Shown piece by piece: positions 7,501-7,925 of a DNA stretch of 7,925 nt; within the stretch, counting starts at the first letter, position 1, and each line of letters begins with the position of its first letter. The position numbers were made by a program, and so were the translations under genes. This DNA comes from Tannerella sp. GTDB taxonomy: Bacteria; Bacteroidota; Bacteroidia; Bacteroidales; Tannerellaceae. The DNA lies in NCBI GenBank assembly GCA_031282485.1, contig JAITDQ010000051.1, positions 1-7,925 of the forward strand, in the 5' to 3' direction. The notes under the pieces are model-generated. The model was not told the origin of the DNA. It was given only the letters and a program-made list of their open reading frames with translations, and did no database searches.

Positions 7501-7725
7501 AGTACAGGCCAGGGCGCCGAGATGTGGCGCCCGATGGGTATTGCCGTAATCGGCGGACTGACGGTTTCGACCGTACTGACCCTGATTCTGGTACCTGTAT
7601 TGTTTTGCATGTTTGCCGGAGTTGGCATTAAACGTCAGCGCCGTAAACTGCGTAAAGTACGTGAGTTGGATGAATATTACCAAGCGCGTAAACACAAAAT
7701 CATAAAACCCAAAAAGACGAGATGA
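4558..7725 (+). CDS. RND-family efflux pump, HAE-1 (AcrB-like) type
   Basis: At 1055 residues this is a full-length RND transporter. It has the family plan: a first membrane helix (about 12-30), a large periplasmic porter loop, helices 2-6 (about 334-486), an amphipathic stretch, helix 7 (about 528-546), a second large loop (to about 862) and helices 8-12 (about 864-1020). Early signatures include KLPVDLLPDIDTNVIMV and AYPGASASDIENNVSRPLE. In helix 4, GMVVDDAIVVLEN holds the proton-relay pair Asp399-Asp400, and helix 10 has Lys931 in GIVVKNGIVLIDY, matching AcrB Asp407/Asp408 and Lys940. Paired aspartates place it with drug and amphiphile pumps and not with CzcA-like metal pumps. The C-terminal tail (1025-1055) is very basic. 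The ATG at 4558 is 19 bases after the adaptor gene, without a clear ribosome-binding site. The TGA overlaps the next start as ATGA. No frameshift is seen. The substrate is unknown. Confidence 0.96.
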   Translation: MSLYQGAVKRPIMTALCFAAVVLFGLFSYSKLPVDLLPDIDTNVIMVMTAYPGASASDIENNVSRPLENILNTVSNLKHITSRSSENMSLLILEFEYGYDIDVLTNDVRDKLDMISSSMPDEAETPIIFKFSTDMIPILMLSVQAQESQAALYKILDDDVANPLARISGVGTVSVAGAPKREIQVYCDPNKLEAYNLTIEVISGIIGAENRNIPGGNFDIGSETYALRVEGEFKDSRQLRDIVVGSYNGANVYLRDVARVVDTVEERAQEAYTNGKRGAMIIIQKQSGANSVEISNKVLAMLPALQANLPSDVKLGIIDNTSDNIINTINSLTETVLYALLFVVFVVFFFLGRWRATLIISITIPLSLIASFIYLAVTGNSINIISLSALSISIGMVVDDAIVVLENVTTHIERGSEPKQAAVHGTNEVAISVIASTLTMLAVFFPLTMITGMTGVLFKQLGWMMCIIMIISTVVALTLTPMLCSQMLRLQKKPTKAFRILYHPIQRALDKLDILYSRMVNWAVRHRKTVVAACIVFFVLSVFFAGNIGTEFFPTQDNASISANLEMPIGTRKERAQEIADKLTKEWLEKYKDEIMVCNYRVGQASSDNIFASMQDNGPHIIAFNIRLLDPEDRKRTMMEIGDLMREDLKAYPEFSKMQVIVGGNTGMGGQATADFEIYGYDMAETDRIAGELRQELFTVKGVVEVNISRGDYLPEYQVDFDREKLALHGLNLSTAGTYLRNRINGAIASRYREDGDEYDIVVRYAPEFRTSLDDIENILIYNNQGRALRVKELGAVVERFAPPTIERKDRQRIVTVSAVLSGAALGDVVAQGKELLNKMELPSGVNIQVAGTYEDQQESFGDLGVLALLIVALVFIVMAAQFESLTYPFIIMFSVPFAVSGVLMALIITGSTLSVMSLLGGIMLIGIVVKNGIVLIDYTTLCRERGLGVINSVVTAGKSRLRPVLMTTLTTILGMIPMAVSTGQGAEMWRPMGIAVIGGLTVSTVLTLILVPVLFCMFAGVGIKRQRRKLRKVRELDEYYQARKHKIIKPKKTR

Positions 7726-7925
7726 AATCAATATTAATCACATTTGACCAGGCCTATAACGACCGTATAATCATGTTGCTCGACCGGATGAACTGTCGTG
7801 GTTTCACGCGCATCGAGCAAGTACAGGGACGCGGCACCCGAAAAGGCGAACCGCATTACGGCAGCCATGCCTGGCCGGCAATGAACGCCGCCGTCATAAC
7901 AATAGTCGACGATACAAAAGTAGAC
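7722..7925 (+). CDS. PII-like small protein, partial (cut by window end)
   Basis: The reading frame opens at an ATG that overlaps the pump stop codon (ATGA) and stays open for 68 codons to the window edge, so the 3' part is missing. The start MKSILITFDQAYNDRIIMLL predicts a beta strand then an amphipathic helix. This is followed by GFTRIEQVQGRGTRKGEPHY, then a strand VITIVDDTKVD. The order beta-alpha-beta, the GxGxxxG segment and the closing hydrophobic strand with VDD resemble the PII superfamily, where VKGFGRQKG precedes the T-loop. The loop between GRGTRKG and the next strand appears shorter than in GlnB, lacks the YRG uridylylation site and has His45, His49 and Trp51. Proteobacterial metal RND operons can carry a small DUF3240 protein of this kind after the pump gene (recalled family knowledge). 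A role in sensing or gating the pump is inference. CutA-like or another ferredoxin-like fold is the main alternative. Confidence 0.72.
   Translation, partial: MKSILITFDQAYNDRIIMLLDRMNCRGFTRIEQVQGRGTRKGEPHYGSHAWPAMNAAVITIVDDTKVD

Noticed and set aside
4558..7725. Heavy-metal (CzcA/CusA-type) pump identity
   Set aside because: Helix 4 has the paired aspartates in GMVVDDAIVVLEN typical of HAE-1 pumps, not the single-aspartate pattern of metal pumps, despite the PII-like neighbour resembling those found in metal operons.

Overview
The window looks like chromosomal DNA from a member of the Bacteroidota, most likely Bacteroidales. This rests on three things: candidate promoters that fit the Bacteroidota -7 consensus TAnnTTTG, weak A-rich ribosome-binding regions at most starts, and an efflux operon whose proteins have the length and style of Bacteroidales homologues. 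No species is claimed.

Layout: positions 1-276 hold no gene. They hold a nested inverted-repeat structure: 29-bp outer arms at 1-29 and 137-165, a long inner hairpin at 58-109 and a small hairpin at 175-187. An AraC-family regulator lies on the minus strand (277-1182). A 228-bp divergent intergenic region (1183-1410) holds candidate promoters for both directions and a perfect 12-bp palindrome. From 1411 to the right edge, five genes run on the plus strand with gaps of 18, 26 and 19 bases and a final 4-base overlap, so they form one probable operon: a TetR-family repressor, a TolC-type outer-membrane channel, a periplasmic adaptor lipoprotein, an RND inner-membrane pump and the start of a small PII-like protein cut by the window end.

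Together the three structural genes encode a complete tripartite RND efflux system. The pump takes substrates from the periplasm or inner membrane using proton energy, the adaptor links it to the channel, and the channel releases them outside. The pump has the paired aspartates of the HAE-1 (drug and amphiphile) group, but its actual substrate cannot be told from sequence. The TetR protein is the likely local repressor and would control its own operon; the palindrome just before its start codon is a candidate operator. The divergent AraC regulator may or may not be related.

The most interesting part is the last gene. It overlaps the pump stop codon (ATGA) and its visible 68 residues resemble the PII signalling superfamily, with a T-loop-like segment that appears shortened and carries two histidines. 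With the strongly basic cytoplasmic tail of the pump, this suggests an RND pump gated or sensed by a PII-like trimer. That is an inference to be tested, not something the sequence proves.
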